NCBI RefSeq assembly: GCF_950295315.1 | Contig: NC_080185.1 | Span: forward strand, 41,008,602 to 41,072,601 | Source of the DNA: Erinaceus europaeus | Lineage: Eukaryota > Chordata > Mammalia > Eulipotyphla > Erinaceidae | DNA: 64,000 nt | Direction: 5' to 3' | In this document: piece by piece, positions 55,209 to 64,000 of the stretch | How positions within the stretch are numbered: the first letter of the stretch is position 1 | Layout of the letters: each line of letters begins with the position of its first letter | The notes under the pieces: model-generated | What the model was told of the DNA's origin: nothing | What the model saw: only the letters and a program-made list of their open reading frames with translations | The model's database searches: none | Program-made: the position numbers and the translations under genes

Positions 55209-55356
55209 TTTAAAAAAATTTTATTTATTTATGAGAAAGATAGGAGGAGAGGGAAAGAACCAGACATCACTCTGGCACATGTGCTGCTGAGGATCGAACT
55301 CAGGACCTCATGCTTGAGAGTCCAAAGCTTTACCACTGCACCACCTCCCGGACCAC
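55209..55356 (-). mobile_element. SINE family C nested in L
   Basis: GGATGGAACTTTTT before it and GGATGTAACTTTTT after it. Confidence 0.94.
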
Positions 55357-55368
55357 GGATGTAACTTT

Positions 55369-55491
55369 TTTTTTTTTTACCAGCACACTGCTCAGCTGAT
55401 TTATGATGGTGCAGGGGATTGAACCTGGAACGCTAAAGCCTCAGGCATGCTAGTCTCTTTGCATAATCATTATGCTATCTACTCCCAGCCC
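55369..55491 (-). mobile_element. SINE family D nested in L
   Basis: Lands in the duplicated target of the preceding C copy. GGAAC/GTAAC words recur after it. Confidence 0.9.
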
Positions 55492-56677
55492 GTATGGAAC
55501 ATTCTCTACTATTTTTGATCCACATTGAGGGCAAGGTCCTATGGGGACCCCCAAAGGGGTCCAGTGTGTTGTTCTTGATAGATGACCAGTGACAATGAAG
55601 AGAGGGATCCATTTAAGGTCTAGGCCCATCATGTCTGTGTGGGAATCTCAGGACTTCCCGACTAGGGCCCCAGCTGATGGGGTGGCCTGATAGTGACTGA
55701 AGAGTCATCATTCAAGTATGCTGGTTTCTTGCCCTTATTCAGCTTTTGCAGACCTTACTTTGATAAGGTTAGCTTTGGAGTGAGTGAGGGAAGTGTAGTA
55801 GGAAGTAGGTGAGGAGGGTATCTAAGCTATTTCGTTAGGAACTTTATGGTGTCTTTTTAGGTCTTTCTACTTGCTTGCTGCATATACTTACTCACTGCAG
55901 ACTATTGTGTGCTTTTGCTTTCAGGTATATATTTGGCCTTGATTTATGGATACATGTGAACATATGCCCTATCTCCTGGGACCTGGTCTATATCTAGGTT
56001 TTGGGGCTTTGTTAGGGAGTGAACCACCTGAAATGAAATCAGAGAATCCTATGAGAAAGGAAAGGTCTCACCCGAGTAATGAGGTTGAAGGGTTCAGACC
56101 TACAGGGATGCAGAGGTCATATAGACTCCTGAGCTGAATATGGGCCCCAGATCAGATCACATTGATGGGGCTTATAGTCAGCAATATTTATACACCTTTC
56201 CCATATCTGGGAGCGACTCTCTTCCCTGATCCAGCTTTCTAGCCCTTTTTCCAGCCATGACATCATCTCCCAAGACAATAACTTGGGTCCAACTACATAT
56301 CAGATTTCAGGCTCAGGCAAAAACTGGTATAGTCATGGGCCCTATGGAATATAACTAAAATAGGCCTACGAGCTATCTTCAAAACAGAGATTCCCCCAAA
56401 TCTTCATCTGCAATATTCATGCCTTTAGTTCATGATTAGTCAACAATTTATTCAGCTTTATATGTTAACTCTTTTTTCGGCCACCAGGTTCCAGATGTTA
56501 CCATGATGCCAACTGGACTTCTCTGGGCACACTATGCCACCAATGTGTTCTGGAGCCCCACTTCCCCAGAACCCTGCCCCACCAGGGAAAGAGAGAGACA
56601 GGGTGGGAATATGGATCAACCTGCCAGCGCCCATGTTCAGCAGGGAAACAATTATAGAAAACAGACCTTCCACTTCT

Positions 56678-56833
56678 TTTTTTTAAAATATTTTATTTAT
56701 TGATTCATGAGAAATGATAGGAGAGAGAGAAAGAACCAGACATCACTCTGGTATATGTGCTGCCGGGGATTGAATTTAGGACCTCAGGCTTGAGAGTCCA
56801 ATGCCTTATTCACTGCGCCACCTCCCGGACCAC
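56678..56833 (-). mobile_element. SINE family C nested in L
   Basis: 16-bp duplication CAGACCTTCCACTTCT at 56662-56677 and 56834-56849. Confidence 0.96.
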
Positions 56834-57000
56834 CAGACCTTCCACTTCTGCATCCCACAATGACCTTGAGTCCATACTCCCAGAGGGATAAAGAGTAGGA
56901 AAGCTATCAAGGGAGGGGATGGGATATAGAGTTCTGGTGGTGGGAATTGTGTGGAGTTGTACCCCTCTTATCCTATGGTTTTGTCAGTGTTTCCTTTTTT

Positions 57001-57285
57001 TAACTTTTATTTTTTATTTATTCCCTTTTGTTGCCTTTGTTGTTTTATTGTTGTAGTTATTATTGTTGTTGTTATTGATGTCGTCGTTGTTGGATAGGAT
57101 AGAGAGAAATGGAGAGAGGAGGAGAAGACAGAGGGGGAGAGAAAGACACCTGCAGACCTGCTTCATGGCTTTCGAAGTGACCCCCTTGCAGGTGGGGAGC
57201 CAGGGGCTCGAACCGGGATCCTTATGCTGGTCCTTGCGCTTTCCACCACCTGCACTTAACCTGCTGCGCTACCACCCGACTCCCT
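57001..57285 (-). mobile_element. SINE family A nested in L
   Basis: Target AGTGTTTCCTTTT at 56986-56998 and 57286-57298. Confidence 0.96.
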
Positions 57286-57495
57286 AGTGTTTCCTTTTTA
57301 TAAATAAAAATAAAGAAAAATGAAAATAGTATTTACTAAACAATAGGGATTTAGGCTAGTTAAATTTGCATCCATTTTACTAAATATTTTATATATTGGA
57401 ATTCCTGAAAGTGATTCTCTTTTACAAGTACTTGTCTACAGATTTCAATAAAATGATTCTAACATCCTTTTCAAAAAAAAAGAGATAAATAAATA

Positions 57496-57628
57496 GGGGC
57501 CGGGGAGATAGCATAATGGTTATGCAAAGAGACTCTCATGCCTGAGTCTCTAAGGTCTCAGGTCCAAACCCCCACACTTTCATAAACCAGAGCTGAGCTG
57601 CGCTCTGGTAAAATAAAAATTAAAAATA
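57496..57628 (+). mobile_element. SINE family D
   Basis: Near-consensus head GGGGCCGGGGAGATAGCATA. Confidence 0.93.
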
Positions 57629-57855
57629 AGGGACTGGATGGTGGCACACGTGGTTGAGTGCACATGTCACAGTGCTCAAGGGCCCAGGTTCGAGCCCCTA
57701 GTCCCCACCTGCAGAGGGAAAGCTTTGCAAGTGGTGAAGCAGGCGTCTCTCTTTCTCTCTCCCTTTCTGTATCCCCTACCCTCTCGATTTCTGGGTGTCT
57801 CTATCCAGTAAGTAAAGATAATAAAAAGAAATTAAAAAAAATAAAATAAAATAAA
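57629..57855 (+). mobile_element. SINE family B
   Basis: Begins directly at the D tail. Long A-rich tail. Confidence 0.93.
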
Positions 57856-57857
57856 GA

Positions 57858-58315
57858 GGGGCCCCCAGGTGTCCAACAACAGATGAGTGGCTGAGCAAGT
57901 TGTGGTATATATATACACAATGGAATACTACTTAGCTATAAAAAATGGTGACGTCACCGTTTTCAGCCGATCTTGGATGGACCTTGAAAAATTCATGTTA
58001 AGTGAAATAAGTTAGAAACAGAAGGATGAATATGGGATGATCTCACTCTCAGGCAGAAGTTGAAAAACAAGATCAGAAACGAAAACACAAGTAGAACCTG
58101 AAATGGAATTGGCGTATCACACCAAAGTAAAAGACTCTGGGGTAGGTGGGTGGGGAGAATATAGGTCCAAGAAGGATGACAGAGGACGTAGTGGGGGTTG
58201 TATTGTTAAATGGGAAACTGGGGAATGTTATGCATGTACAAACTATTGTATTTACTGTTGAATGTAAAACATTAATTCCCCAATAAAGAAATAAAAAAAG
58301 AGAAATGGAAAAAAA
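57858..58315 (+). mobile_element. L1, 5'-truncated
   Basis: Last ~200 bp of ORF2 (from CCAGGTGTCCAACAACAGAT) plus the full 240-bp 3' UTR ending CCCCAATAAAGAAATAAA. Only forward L1 in the window and the reference for the complete 3' end. Confidence 0.95.
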
Positions 58316-58321
58316 AATAAA

Positions 58322-58530
58322 GAGGGGCCGGGTGGTGGTGCACTTAGTTGAGCGCACATGTTACTATGTGCAAGGGCCTGGCTTTGAGCCCCTGGTCCCC
58401 ACCTGCAGGGGGAAAGCTTCACAAGTGGTGAAGCAGTGTTGCAGGTGTGTCTCTGTTTCTATCACCCCCTTCCCTCTCAATTTCTGTGTGTCTCTATCCA
58501 ATAAATAAATAAAGATAATTTTAAAAAATA
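58322..58530 (+). mobile_element. SINE family B
   Basis: Near-consensus, downstream of the L1 A-tail. Confidence 0.94.
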
Positions 58531-58535
58531 AAAGA

Positions 58536-58700
58536 AGTGGTCTGGGAGGTGGCGCAATGGATAAAGCACTGGACTCTCAAGCATGAGGTCCTGAGTTCAA
58601 TCCCCGGCAGCACATGTATCAGAGTGATGTCTGGTCCTTTCTCTCTCTCCTATCTTTCATATTAATTAATAAATAAAATCTTAAAAAAAATAATAGTAAT
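58536..58700 (+). mobile_element. SINE family C
   Basis: Near-consensus with ATTAATTAATAAATAAAATC tail. Confidence 0.94.
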
Positions 58701-58880
58701 AATGATAAAAGAAAAGAGAGAGAGGGGCCAGGTGGTAGCACACCTGGTAGAGTGCACACGTGTTACCATGCACAAGGACCCAGGTTCAAGCCCTCTGTAC
58801 CCACCTGCAGGGAGGTGGAAACTTCATGAATGATGAAGCAGGTCTGCAGGTATCTTTCTTCCTCTCTCCCTCTCTCTTTT

Positions 58881-59210
58881 GTAAAAAAAAAATTTTTATT
58901 TATTATTGGATAGAAACAGAAATTGAGGGGGGAGCTAGAGAGGGAAAGAGAGAGAGAGAGACACCTGCAGCCTGCAGCCCTGCTTCGCCACTCTTTTTTT
59001 TTTTTTTTTAAAGATTTTATTTATTTATTGATGAGAAAGATAGGAGGAGAGAAAGAATCAGACATCACTCTGGTACATGTGCTGTTGGGGCTTGAACTCA
59101 GGACCTCACACTTGAGAGTCCAGTGCTTTATCCATTGCGCCACCTCCCAGACCGTGCGTGCTTCACCACTCTTGAAGCTTTCCCCCTGCAGTGGGGTCCA
59201 CTACCTGGGC
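58881..59210 (-). mobile_element. SINE family B, middle element of the nest
   Basis: Pieces 58881-58994 and 59158-59210. CTTCGCCACTC recurs as CTTCACCACTC. Confidence 0.87.
58995..59157 (-). mobile_element. SINE family C, inner element of the nest
   Basis: Complete reverse copy with a T17-like tail side. Confidence 0.93.
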
Positions 59211-59399
59211 CCTCTCTCTCCTTCTCTATCCCCCCACCTCCACCCTGCTCAATTTCTCTCTGTCCTATGAAATAATAAATAAATAAATAAATAAAAAAGG
59301 AAGAAAGGAAGAAGGAAAGAGAGAAAGGCTGCCTGGAGTGATGGGTTCATTGTGCAGGCGCTGGGCCCCAGGAATAAGCCTGGTGGCAATAAAAAAAAA

Positions 59400-59928
59400 T
59401 TCAAAGAATTTAGCAAATAAACTCACTCAACAATAGTCACTGCCTATCTGCTACGTGTCTCACAGTGTTCTTAGGGCTCCAGACAAATCAGCGGACCTGT
59501 CACCGCCCGGGGTAGTGTTGACAGTTTCATAGGGGAACCTGGACAATCCGACAGTAAATAAGGCAGTAAATCACATTTTCTGAAATATATGCTCTGAGAA
59601 GAAATAAAATGGGCAGGAAAATGAGTTCGCAAGCATGTCTTTGTTCCAGTGTTCGACAGAGTTCCGTTAGGCAGGCCTCATGAAGAAAAGGATAGATAAG
59701 CAAAGGCTGAGAGGAAGTGAGAGGGTTAGTCATCTGGGTATCTGAGGAAGAATGTTCCAGACAGTGAAAGGAAGAAAGAAACCGGTGGGAGGCCTGGTCA
59801 AGAGCAGCCTGGCAGCTGACAGGGAGAGAGCTTCAAGGAGCAAATGCTACTTAGTCAGCTGCCAAGCTCTACCAGAGAGCTCTCTCCTGGCCCCCAAAGC
59901 TTGTATTTGTCCTTTCTCTCTTCTCTTT

Positions 59929-59930
<2 letters not shown>
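59400..59930. other. Old sequence, possibly L2-like at its start
   Basis: ACTCACTCAACAATAGTCAC, CTACGTGTCTCACAGTGTTC and GGCTCCAGACAAATCAG recall an ancient mammal-wide repeat. The rest is unique. Confidence 0.4.
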
Positions 59931-59978
<48 letters not shown>

Positions 59979-60056
59979 TTCCTTCCTTCCTGTCTGTCTT
60001 TCTTTCTTTCTTCCTTTCTTTCTTCCTTCCTTCATTCCTTTCTTTCTCTTTCTGTA
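59925..60056. repeat. (TTTC)n(TTCC)n tract
   Basis: About 13 TTTC units, then TTCC and mixed units. Pyrimidine strand is plus. Confidence 0.95.
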
Positions 60057-60091
60057 TCTATCTATCTCTTCTTTTTTTTAGTCTTTTATTT

Positions 60092-60211
60092 ATTTTTTAA
60101 ATTTATTTCTTTGTTGGGGAATTAATTTTTTTACATTCAACAGTAAATACAATAGTTTGTTCATGCATAACATCCCCCAGTTTCCCATTTAACAATACAA
60201 CCCCCACTATG
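60092..60211 (-). mobile_element. Very short L1 insertion (about 120 bp)
   Basis: Only the end of the L1 3' UTR with A-tail. Target AGTCTTTTATTT at 60080-60091 and 60212-60223, so it is a real insertion and not a remnant. Confidence 0.92.
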
Positions 60212-60223
60212 AGTCTTTTATTT

Positions 60224-60431
60224 TTTAATTATCTTTATTTATTTATTGGATAGAGACAGCCAGAAATCGAGAGGGAAGGGTGATAGAGAGAGAGAGAGAC
60301 AGAGAGACACCTGTAGTACTGCTTCACCACTCATGAAGCTTTCCCCCTGCAGGTGAAGACTGGGGGCTCGAACCCAGGTCCTTGCACATAGTAACATGTG
60401 CACTCAACCAGCTCCACCACCACCCAGCCCC
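60224..60431 (-). mobile_element. SINE family B
   Basis: Complete reverse copy. Confidence 0.94.
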
Positions 60432-60435
60432 CACC

Positions 60436-60640
60436 TTTTTTTTTCTTTTGATAGGACAGAGAGAAATTGAGAGGGAAGGGGAGATAGAGAAGGATAGAGA
60501 AAGAGAGATAACTATAACCCTGCTTCACAACTAGTGAAGCTTCCCCCCCTACAGATGGGGACCAAGGGCTTGAACCTGGGTCCTTGCACCCTCCAACATG
60601 TGCACTCAACTAGGTGCACCACCACCCCACCCCACCCCAC
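60436..60640 (-). mobile_element. SINE family B
   Basis: Second reverse copy. Head grown to (CCCCA)n. Confidence 0.92.
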
Positions 60641-60754
60641 TCAGCTTCTAAATGCTGTTCCCAGGGACAAAATGCACAGGGCCCCTTCTCTTCCTCCTTA
60701 AAACCTCATGATCCTGTGTAGGTGGCTTGTTGCTTAGGTCTGTTTGTTTGTTTC

Positions 60755-60868
60755 TTAAGATTAATTTATTTTTGACATAGAGCTCTAGCACATGCAGTGC
60801 TGGGGCCTGAACTCAGGATCTCAAGCTTGAAAGTCTAAGGCTTTATCCATTGCAGCACCCTCCACCTC
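60755..60868 (-). mobile_element. SINE family C, diverged
   Basis: CTCTAGCACATGCAGTGCTG and CTTTATCCATTGCAGCACC. Confidence 0.75.
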
Positions 60869-60902
60869 CACCATCACCATATTCATTTTTAAAGTATATT
60901 TT

Positions 60903-61181
60903 TATTTGCTTTATTTTAATGAGAGATAAATACAGAAAGAGACCAGAGCACTGCTCAGTTCTGGTTTATGGTGGTGCAAGGGATTGAACCTGGGACTTTG
61001 GAGCCTAAGGCATGAGAGCCCCCTCTCTCTTTGCAGGGGCCTGGGCAGTGATTCATAGGGTTAAGCACACATAGTACAAAGTGTAAGGACCAGAGCAAGG
61101 ATATCAGTTCAAGCCCCTGGCTCCCCACCTGCAAGGGGGTCACTTCACAAATGGTGAAGTAGGTCTGCTGTTGTCTGTCTT

Positions 61182-61226
<45 letters not shown>

Positions 61227-61343
61227 ATTCCCTTCCTCTCTAAATTTCTCTCTGTCCTATCCAAAAAACAATTGAAAAAAATAGCCACAGGAACCAGTAG
61301 ATTCGTAGTGCTGGCACCAAGACCCAGCAATAACCCTGGAAAC

Positions 61344-61378
<35 letters not shown>

Positions 61379-61410
61379 TTTGCATAACCATTATGCTACC
61401 CTACCCCCAC
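60903..61410 (-). mobile_element. SINE family D split by A
   Basis: Pieces 60903-61035 and 61373-61410. CTCTTTGCA is repeated as GTCTTTGCA. Confidence 0.88.
61036..61372 (+). mobile_element. SINE family A, long form, nested in D
   Basis: Expanded CT tract at about 61184-61228 and a (GA)n tail. Confidence 0.9.
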
Positions 61411-61420
61411 TAAAGCCAGA

Positions 61421-61549
61421 CTTTTTTTTTTTTTAACCAGAGCACTGTTCAGCTCTGGCTTATGGTGGTGCAGGGGATTGAACCTGGGACTTTGGAGCCT
61501 CAGGCATGAGAGTCTGTTTGCATAACCATTATGCTATCTACCCTCTGCC
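61421..61549 (-). mobile_element. SINE family D, first in reused target
   Basis: Preceded by TAAAGCCAGACTTT and followed by TAAAACCAGACTTT. Confidence 0.93.
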
Positions 61550-61564
61550 CTAAAACCAGACTTT

Positions 61565-61786
61565 TAAATTGTATTTATTTATTTATATATTTATGTATTT
61601 ATTTATTTATTATTGGATTGAGACAGAGAGAAATTGAGAGGGTAAGGGAGAAAGGGAAAGAGACAGAGACATCTGCACCCCTGCTTCACAACTTTCCCCC
61701 TATAGATGGGGACCAGGAGCTTGAACCTGGATCTTTGTGCACTGCAGTGTGTGCGCTTAACGAGGTGTGCCACCGCCTGCCCCCCT
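61565..61786 (-). mobile_element. SINE family B, second in reused target
   Basis: Followed by GAAAGCAGACTTTA, a further copy of the target word. Confidence 0.92.
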
Positions 61787-61799
61787 GAAAGCAGACTTT

Positions 61800-62084
61800 A
61801 AAAAAATATATATTTTATTTGTTATATTTTAATAAGAGAAAAAGAGAGGGTTGTTATTGTTGTTGTTGTTATTGATGTCGTTGTTGGAAAGGACAGAGAG
61901 AAATGGAGAGAGGAGGGGAAGACAGAGAAGGGGAGAGAAAGAAAGATACCTGCAGACCTGCTTCACCGACTGTGAAGCGACTCCCCTACAGGTGGGGAGC
62001 CGGGGGCTCAAATCAGGATCCTTGGGCCGGTGCTTGCGCTTTGCGCCACGTGCACTTAACCCGCTGCGCTACCGCCTGACTCCC
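61800..62084 (-). mobile_element. SINE family A, third in reused target
   Basis: Followed by TAAACTAGACTTTTA. The tail side contains an extra AATAAGAGAAAAAGAGAGGG. Confidence 0.9.
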
Positions 62085-62295
62085 TAAACTAGACTTTTAT
62101 CTCTTTCTCCCTTTTGTTGCATTGCACTGATTGGGGCTCATTGTTTGAGTTTGGGTCAGAGAAGTAGTAGTACCTGTCATTGATTCTCTGTGAAACTGAA
62201 ACACCGGAAGAACTCACTCTTAGGGGTGTGGATTATTGGCCAAGTTTACTCTCACTTTATTTTCAGGAAGCATTCCTATCATTTAACACATCATC
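62085..62295. other. Unique intergenic sequence
   Basis: No feature recognised. Confidence 0.45.
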
Positions 62296-62585
62296 TGTCT
62301 TTTTTTAAAATTTTATTTATTTATTTATTTATTCCCTTTCGTTGCCCTTATTGTTTTATTGTTGTAGTTATTCTTGTTGTTGTTGGATAGGACAGAGAGA
62401 AATGGAGAGAGGAGGGGAAGACAAAGAGAGGAGGAGAGAAAGACAGACACCTGCAGACCTTCTTCACCACCTGTGAAGCGACTCCCCTGCAGGTGGGGAG
62501 CCGGGGGCTCGAACCGGGATCCTTACACCAGTCCTTGCGCTTTGTGCCACATGCGCTTAACCCGCTGCGCTACCACCCGACTCCC
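62296..62585 (-). mobile_element. SINE family A
   Basis: Near-consensus. TGTCTTTTTTTAAAA before and TGTCTTTTTTAAAA after. Confidence 0.95.
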
Positions 62586-62603
62586 CTGTCTTTTTTAAAA
62601 AAA

Positions 62604-62882
62604 AAAAATTATTTATTTGTTCCCTTTTGTTGCCCTTGTTTTATTGTTGTAGTTATTATTGTTGTTGTTATTGATAACATCATTGTTAGATAGGACAGAG
62701 AGAAATGGAGAGAGGAGGGGAAGACAGAGAGAAGAGAAAGACAGACACCTGCAGGCCTGCTTCACCATTTGTGAAGCGACTCCCCTGCAGGTGGGGAGCC
62801 GGGGGCTTGAACTGGGATCCTTACACTGGTCCTTGCGCTTTGCGCCATGTGCGCTTAACCCACTGCGCTACCGTTCGACTCC
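62604..62882 (-). mobile_element. SINE family A
   Basis: Second near-consensus reverse copy. ACATCATCT before the pair recurs after it. Confidence 0.95.
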
Positions 62883-62899
62883 CAGACATCATCTTTCTT

Positions 62900-63012
62900 A
62901 TAGCCCGGGAAGTGGCCACCTCAACAACACATGAGGTCCTGAGTTCAGTCCCTCGCATTTCATATGCCAGACTTTCCTCTCCCTCGCATTCAAATAAATA
63001 AATAATTCTTAA
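62900..63012 (+). mobile_element. SINE family C, diverged
   Basis: GCCCGGGAAGTGGCC head with about 20 bp missing, ending AATAAATAAATAATTCTT. Confidence 0.8.
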
Positions 63013-63294
63013 AAATATTTTATTTATTTATTCCCTTTTGTTCCCCTTGTTTTTTCTTTTATTGTTGTTGTGATTATTGTTGTTATTGATGTGGTTGTTG
63101 TTGGATAGGACAGAGAGAAATGGAGAGAGGAGGCTAAGACAGAGGGGGAGAGAAAGACACCTGCAGACCTGCTTCACCGCCTGTGAAGTGACTCCCCTGC
63201 AGGTGGGGAGCCGGGGGCTCGAACCGGGATACTACGCGGGTCCTTGCACTTTGTGCCACACGCGCTTAACCCACTGTGCTACTGCCCGACTCCC
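63013..63294 (-). mobile_element. SINE family A
   Basis: Inserted in the C tail; AATAAATAA on both sides. Confidence 0.94.
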
Positions 63295-63327
63295 ATAAAT
63301 AAATTTTAAACCCATACTTTTTGTGTG

Positions 63328-63445
63328 TGAGAGTAGATAGAATAATGGTTATACAGACTCTCATGCTTGAGACTCCAAAGTCCCATGTTCAGTCCCCTCC
63401 ATCACCATAAAGTAGGACTGAGCAGTGCTCTGGCTAAAAAAATAA
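63328..63445 (+). mobile_element. SINE family D
   Basis: GAGAGTAGATAGAATAATGG head. Slightly diverged. Confidence 0.88.
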
Positions 63446-63451
63446 TGGTGT

Positions 63452-63788
63452 GGGGGGTGGCCGGGCAGTAGCGCAGCTGGTTAAGCACACATGGCATGAA
63501 AGACAAGGACTGGCATAAGGATCCGGGTTCCAGCCTCTGGCTCGCCACCTGCAGGGCTATCGCTTCACAAGTGGTGAAGCAGGTCTGCAGGTGTCTGTCT
63601 TTCTCTCCCCATCTCTGTCTTCCGCTCCTCTCTCCATTTCTCTGTCCTATCCAACAACAACGACAGTAATGACAACAATAACAATAATAACAACAAGGAG
63701 AACAAAAATGGAAAAAATTGGCCTCCAGGAGCATTAGATTCGTAGTTCAGGCACCAAGCCCCAGCAATAACCCTGGAGGCAAAAAAAG
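63452..63788 (+). mobile_element. SINE family A, long form
   Basis: Complete, ending AACCCTGGAGGCAAAAAAAG. Confidence 0.94.
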
Positions 63789-63976
63789 GTAAGGGAGATA
63801 GCATAATGGCATAATGGTTATGCAAACAGACTCTCATGCCTGAGGCTCCAAAGTCCCAGGTTCAGTCCCCCATACTGCCATAAGCCAGAACTGAGCAATG
63901 CTCTGATGTTTCTCTCTCTCTTTCTGCATCTCTCTCAAAAATAAAATAAAATAAAATAAAATAAAATAAAATAAAA
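63789..63976 (+). mobile_element. SINE family D, variant tail
   Basis: Tandem GCATAATG duplication in the head. CATCTCTCTCAAAAATAAAA tail grown to (TAAAA)n. Confidence 0.93.
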
Positions 63977-64000
63977 AGAGTTTAAAGTAGACCAAATTCC

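Larger units (their letters stand above)
55080..57317 (+). mobile_element. Long interspersed repeat L, longest copy
   Basis: Composite of L-like unique-looking sequence (55080-55208, 55492-56145), then a clear forward L body to the 3' end (GGATATAGAGTTCTGGTGGT, TTTATAAATAAAAATAAAG at about 57317). Four younger SINEs interrupt it. No ORF found. Most likely an old LINE 3' region; the part before 55.86 kb may belong to something else. Confidence 0.6.
58722..59390 (+). mobile_element. SINE family B, long form, outer element of a triple nest
   Basis: Head part 58722-58880 and tail part 59211-59390 (GGCTGCCTGGAGTGATGGGT). Confidence 0.85.

Noticed and set aside
59752..60125. Plus-strand frame with Phe/Leu/Ser repeats resembling a membrane protein
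   Set aside because: It is the (TTTC)n tract read in frame.
61851..62087. Regularly spaced repeats that might suggest a CRISPR array
   Set aside because: The repeats are dispersed retroposons and microsatellites in a mammalian genome; there is no repeat-spacer pattern.

Overview
The window is mammalian nuclear DNA, most probably from a hedgehog (family Erinaceidae) X chromosome. Two things point there. The last seven exons of the cullin gene CUL4B lie at the left end with normal GT-AG splice sites. The rest is packed with tRNA-derived SINEs of the kind known from Erinaceus. Species is inferred from remembered repeat types, not from a database search.

Layout. 1-18,075 (+): 3' part of CUL4B. 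Exons are at 349-434, 4829-4936, 7003-7116, 8033-8138, 9336-9508, 10629-10781 and 15780-15875 (stop). The 3' UTR is about 2.2 kb and ends at an AATAAA. The exons encode the last 278 residues, including the winged-helix domain with the NEDD8-acceptor lysine. 18.1-64 kb: intergenic DNA with no further convincing cellular gene, mostly SINE on SINE. In human the next gene downstream of CUL4B is LAMP2; no LAMP2 exon was recognised here. 26.37-32.05 kb (-): a near-complete LINE-1 with an open ORF1 and an ORF2 broken by a single stop codon. 37.36-39.18 kb (-): three L1 3' ends stacked head to tail. 5089-5526 and 46752-47211: two solo LTRs with target-site duplications. Unique islands remain at 41.67-41.96 kb (TATA box plus a CTCF-type motif) and 48.9-50.2 kb (CpG-rich, CTCF-like, E-box, AP-1 and G-rich motifs). 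These are the best regulatory candidates.

SINE families, named here for convenience. A: head like GTCGGGCGGTAGCGCAGCGG, 230-340 bp, with a (CAA/TAA)-rich tail; the 'long' form ends in CCTCCAGGAGCAGTGGATTC-like sequence closing with AACCCTGGAGGC. B: head like GGCCGGGTGGTGGCGCACCT, about 200 bp. C: head like GGTCCGGGAGGTGGCGCAGT, about 145 bp, ending AATAAA...TCTTT. D: head like GGCTGGGGAGATAGCATAAT, about 130 bp. E and F: older, diverged families. A to D keep A-box and B-box pol III promoter motifs. 'L' denotes a longer, L1-3'-end-like or unclassified repeat found in several copies. Edges without stated duplications are accurate to roughly 10 bp. In this window A copies often sit inside B or D copies.

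No new gene system was found. The most unusual signals are the single-lesion L1, a 45-bp SINE head with its own duplication, a SINE chimera, repeated insertion into one target, and the two CTCF-type sites in otherwise unique DNA.
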